Both the position numbers and the translations under genes were made by a program. This document shows, one piece after another, positions 62,064 through 64,000 of a DNA stretch of 64,000 nucleotides. This stretch comes from Blattabacterium cuenoti. Lineage in GTDB: Bacteria; Bacteroidota; Bacteroidia; Flavobacteriales; Blattabacteriaceae. The notes beneath the pieces were generated by a model. The model was not told where the DNA came from, did not search any database, and was given only the letters and a program-made list of their open reading frames with translations. Positions within the stretch are counted from its first letter, which is position 1, and each line of letters starts with the position of its first letter. Where the stretch lies: assembly GCF_014251555.1 (NCBI RefSeq), contig NZ_CP059190.1, forward strand, positions 205,377-269,376. Direction: 5' to 3'.

Positions 62064-63425
62064 ATGAAAAAAAAATTAATAGTAATATTGGGTGGAGGAG
62101 AAAGTGGTGTAGGAGCCGCTTTATTAGCTAAAAAAAATGGATTAAAAATATTTTTGTCTGATTCAGGAATTCTTTTGAAGAAATACAAAAGAATTTTAAT
62201 TCAAAATGAAATTCCTTTTGAGGAAAAAGGGCATACAGAAAGTATAATAATTCAAAAAGCTATCAAAATAATAAAAAGCCCTGGAATTTCTAGTAAAAAT
62301 TCTTTTATAAAAAGAATTAATTTTTTTGGGATTCCCATTCAATCCGAATTAGAATTTGGAAAAAGTTATCTAAATCACTCCTATGTAATAAGTATAACAG
62401 GAAGTAATGGAAAAACAACGACCAGTTCCATAATTTATCAAATTCTTAAAAGAGAAGGAATTGATGTTGGAATAGCAGGAAATATTGGACGTAGTTTTTC
62501 TAAAGAAATTATAAAAAAAAAAAATGTTTATGTATTGGAAGTAAGTAGTTTTCAACTGGATGATTGTTACAGTTTTCGATCAGATATTGCAGTTTTATTA
62601 AATATTACAAAAGATCATTTAAATAGATATGATGATATTGAAAGTTACATGTATTCTAAATTTAAAATAGCAACTTTGCAAAAAAAAGAAGATATTTTCA
62701 TTTATAATCATGATGATCCTCTCATAAGAAAGGGATTAAAAAAGTATCCTATTTTTTCTAACTGTATTCCTTTTTCTATAAAAAAAGAATTAGATATTGG
62801 CGCTTACATAAAAAATAACAAAATATTTATTCGAAATCAAAAAAATCAAGAAATCTGTTTTTTCAATGTGAAAGATATTCCTTTAATAGGAGATCATAAT
62901 CTATATAATATTATGGCTTCATTAATGATATCCGAAATATTAAACATAAAAAAAGAATCAATAATTCCTATGATATTAAAATTAAAGCCTATAGAACATC
63001 GTATGGAAAAAATACTAAAAATCAATGGAGTTCAATTTATCAATGATTCTAAAGCCACAAATGTTAATGCTGTTTTTTATGCATTAAAAAGTATAAACGG
63101 ACCTGTTATATGGATAGCAGGAGGAAAAGATAAAGGAAACGATTATATAGAATTAATTCCCTTAGTTAAAGAAAAAGTAAAAGCTATAATTTGTTTGGGA
63201 ATGAATAATGAAAAAATTATAAATTTTTTTAAAAATATTATTGATATCATTTTGGAAACTAAAAGTATTCAAAAAGCTGTTTACATGGCTTACATATTGT
63301 CTTTTCATGGAGATAATATTTTGCTATCTCCTGCTTGTTCTAGTTTTGATCTTTTTAAAGATTATAAAGAAAGAGGAAATAAATTTAAAAAAGAAGTCAG
63401 AAAACTTTTTTCTGAAAAAATATGA
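62064..63425 (+). CDS. murD: UDP-N-acetylmuramoylalanine--D-glutamate ligase
   Basis: Adds D-Glu to UDP-MurNAc-L-Ala. The 453 residues start with an NAD-like fold (ILGGGESGVGAALLAKKNG). The ATP loop is ITGSNGKTTTSSI; EVSSFQLDD, ITKDHLNRYD, EHRMEKI, FINDSKATNVNA and AGGKDKG follow. Length is typical. The substrate D-Glu comes from MurI at 41 kb. It overlaps ftsW by 4 bp. Confidence 0.96.
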   Translation: MKKKLIVILGGGESGVGAALLAKKNGLKIFLSDSGILLKKYKRILIQNEIPFEEKGHTESIIIQKAIKIIKSPGISSKNSFIKRINFFGIPIQSELEFGKSYLNHSYVISITGSNGKTTTSSIIYQILKREGIDVGIAGNIGRSFSKEIIKKKNVYVLEVSSFQLDDCYSFRSDIAVLLNITKDHLNRYDDIESYMYSKFKIATLQKKEDIFIYNHDDPLIRKGLKKYPIFSNCIPFSIKKELDIGAYIKNNKIFIRNQKNQEICFFNVKDIPLIGDHNLYNIMASLMISEILNIKKESIIPMILKLKPIEHRMEKILKINGVQFINDSKATNVNAVFYALKSINGPVIWIAGGKDKGNDYIELIPLVKEKVKAIICLGMNNEKIINFFKNIIDIILETKSIQKAVYMAYILSFHGDNILLSPACSSFDLFKDYKERGNKFKKEVRKLFSEKI

Positions 63426-64000
63426 GAAAAATAGATGTTTTTTTCAATAAATATCTAAAAGGAGATAGATATCTATGGGCTTTCATCTCTTTATTGGCTA
63501 TATTTTCTTTTTTACCAGTATATTCCGCCAGTACTAATTTAGTGACTACATATGGAGGAACAAATACAGTTTTTAGTTATTTGTTAAAACATGCTCTTTT
63601 TTTGTTAGTTGGTTTTTGCATTCTTTTTTTCACTCAATTTATAGACTATAAATATTTTTATCGGATGTCTATACTTTCTATGCCTGTAGTGTTCATTTTA
63701 TTAGTTTTTACTATTAGTCAAGGAAAAGAATTGGATGGGGTCAATGCTTCTCGTTGGTTGCACATTCCCATTATTAATATATCTTTTCAAACTTCCAGCA
63801 TTGCTGGATTAGTTCTTTTTATTTATTGTGCTAAATATTTGGCTAAGAAAAAAAAAGAACGTATAAATTTTATAAACTCTTTTTTTCCCTTATTGTTTCC
63901 TATATTTTTTATTATTGGATTGATTTTCCCAGCTAATGGTTCTACTGCAATTATTGTTTTTATCTCCGTTTTAATTTTACTTTTTATAGGTGGATATCCA
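63422..64000 (+). CDS. ftsW: FtsW/SEDS family peptidoglycan glycosyltransferase, cut by window end
   Basis: The first 193 codons are present, opening MRKIDVFFNKYLKGDRYLWAF. Several membrane helices follow, along with the SEDS features NTVFSYLLKH, the GVNASRWLHI loop and FPANGSTAIIVF. FtsW polymerises septal glycan with FtsI. The position directly after murD in the cluster supports FtsW over the elongation homologue RodA. The gene continues past base 64000. Confidence 0.92.
   Translation, partial: MRKIDVFFNKYLKGDRYLWAFISLLAIFSFLPVYSASTNLVTTYGGTNTVFSYLLKHALFLLVGFCILFFTQFIDYKYFYRMSILSMPVVFILLVFTISQGKELDGVNASRWLHIPIINISFQTSSIAGLVLFIYCAKYLAKKKKERINFINSFFPLLFPIFFIIGLIFPANGSTAIIVFISVLILLFIGGYP

Noticed and set aside
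1..64000. CRISPR arrays, insertion sequences, prophage or integrated plasmid
   Set aside because: No spaced direct repeats, transposase, integrase or phage genes are present; all genes look vertically inherited and of uniform composition except the lipoprotein linker.

Overview
The window is a strongly AT-rich, gene-dense piece of a reduced bacterial chromosome. Its gene set points to Bacteroidota, most likely the cockroach endosymbiont Blattabacterium (Flavobacteriales). The pointers are a fused CcoN-CcoO cbb3 oxidase subunit, a bifunctional HisB, a Porin_10-like outer-membrane protein, TAnnTTTG-type promoter boxes, and complete essential-amino-acid operons inside an otherwise stripped genome with heavy A/T homopolymers. 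The genus is an inference from gene content; no 16S gene is present. I see no insertion sequence, prophage, CRISPR array, rRNA or replication origin. Once the small genes, tRNAs and leaders are placed, no stretch over 300 bases lacks a feature.

Layout. 1-9.5 kb: the 3' part of a TPM-domain protein, valS, folA, a bifunctional-nuclease-family gene, a free-standing lipoprotein gene between two hairpins, pdhB, metF, serS, rsmA. 9.5-11 kb: folD and queE. 11-18.2 kb (minus): the complete histidine operon hisGDCBHAF(IE), behind a leader with a terminator-like hairpin. 18.2-22.8 kb: xth, tRNA-Lys on the opposite strand, aroK, tilS, serC and a YggS-type PLP protein. 22.8-29.3 kb (minus): the complete tryptophan operon trpEGDCFBA, preceded by a roughly 110-nt structured leader ending in an intrinsic terminator. 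29.4-32.4 kb: a porin-like protein, a glucosaminidase and gcvH. 32.4-38.6 kb: a cbb3 oxidase cluster (ccoI, ccoS, ccoNO, ccoQ, ccoP, ccoH), including two genes of about 50 codons. 38.6-46.6 kb: maeB, murI, a small membrane protein, rpsT, tRNA-Glu, an NlpC/P60 gene with no standard start codon, aroA, a MazG-like gene and a split transketolase. 46.7-56 kb: smpB, an OmpA-family protein, tatC, ychF, an M42 peptidase, dapF, degP, an LptF/G permease and tgt. 56.1-64 kb: the start of the division/cell-wall cluster rsmH-ftsL-ftsI-murE-mraY-murD-ftsW, cut by the window end.

How it works together. Transketolase and AroK/AroA feed chorismate into the trp operon, and SerC supplies phosphoserine. The his operon is complete. 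DapF and MurE make and use meso-DAP, while MurI, MurD, MraY, FtsI and FtsW build the wall. Respiration is served by a cbb3 oxidase. The folate/C1 genes FolA, FolD, MetF and GcvH are scattered. This fits a nutritional symbiont that keeps its own wall and makes amino acids for its host.

The most interesting signals are regulatory and architectural. Both amino-acid operons keep leader hairpins under matching TATATTTG promoters. One secreted peptidase apparently initiates at ATT/ATA. The tRNA-Lys 3' end lies inside the xth coding sequence. Almost every convergent gene pair overlaps at its stop codons.
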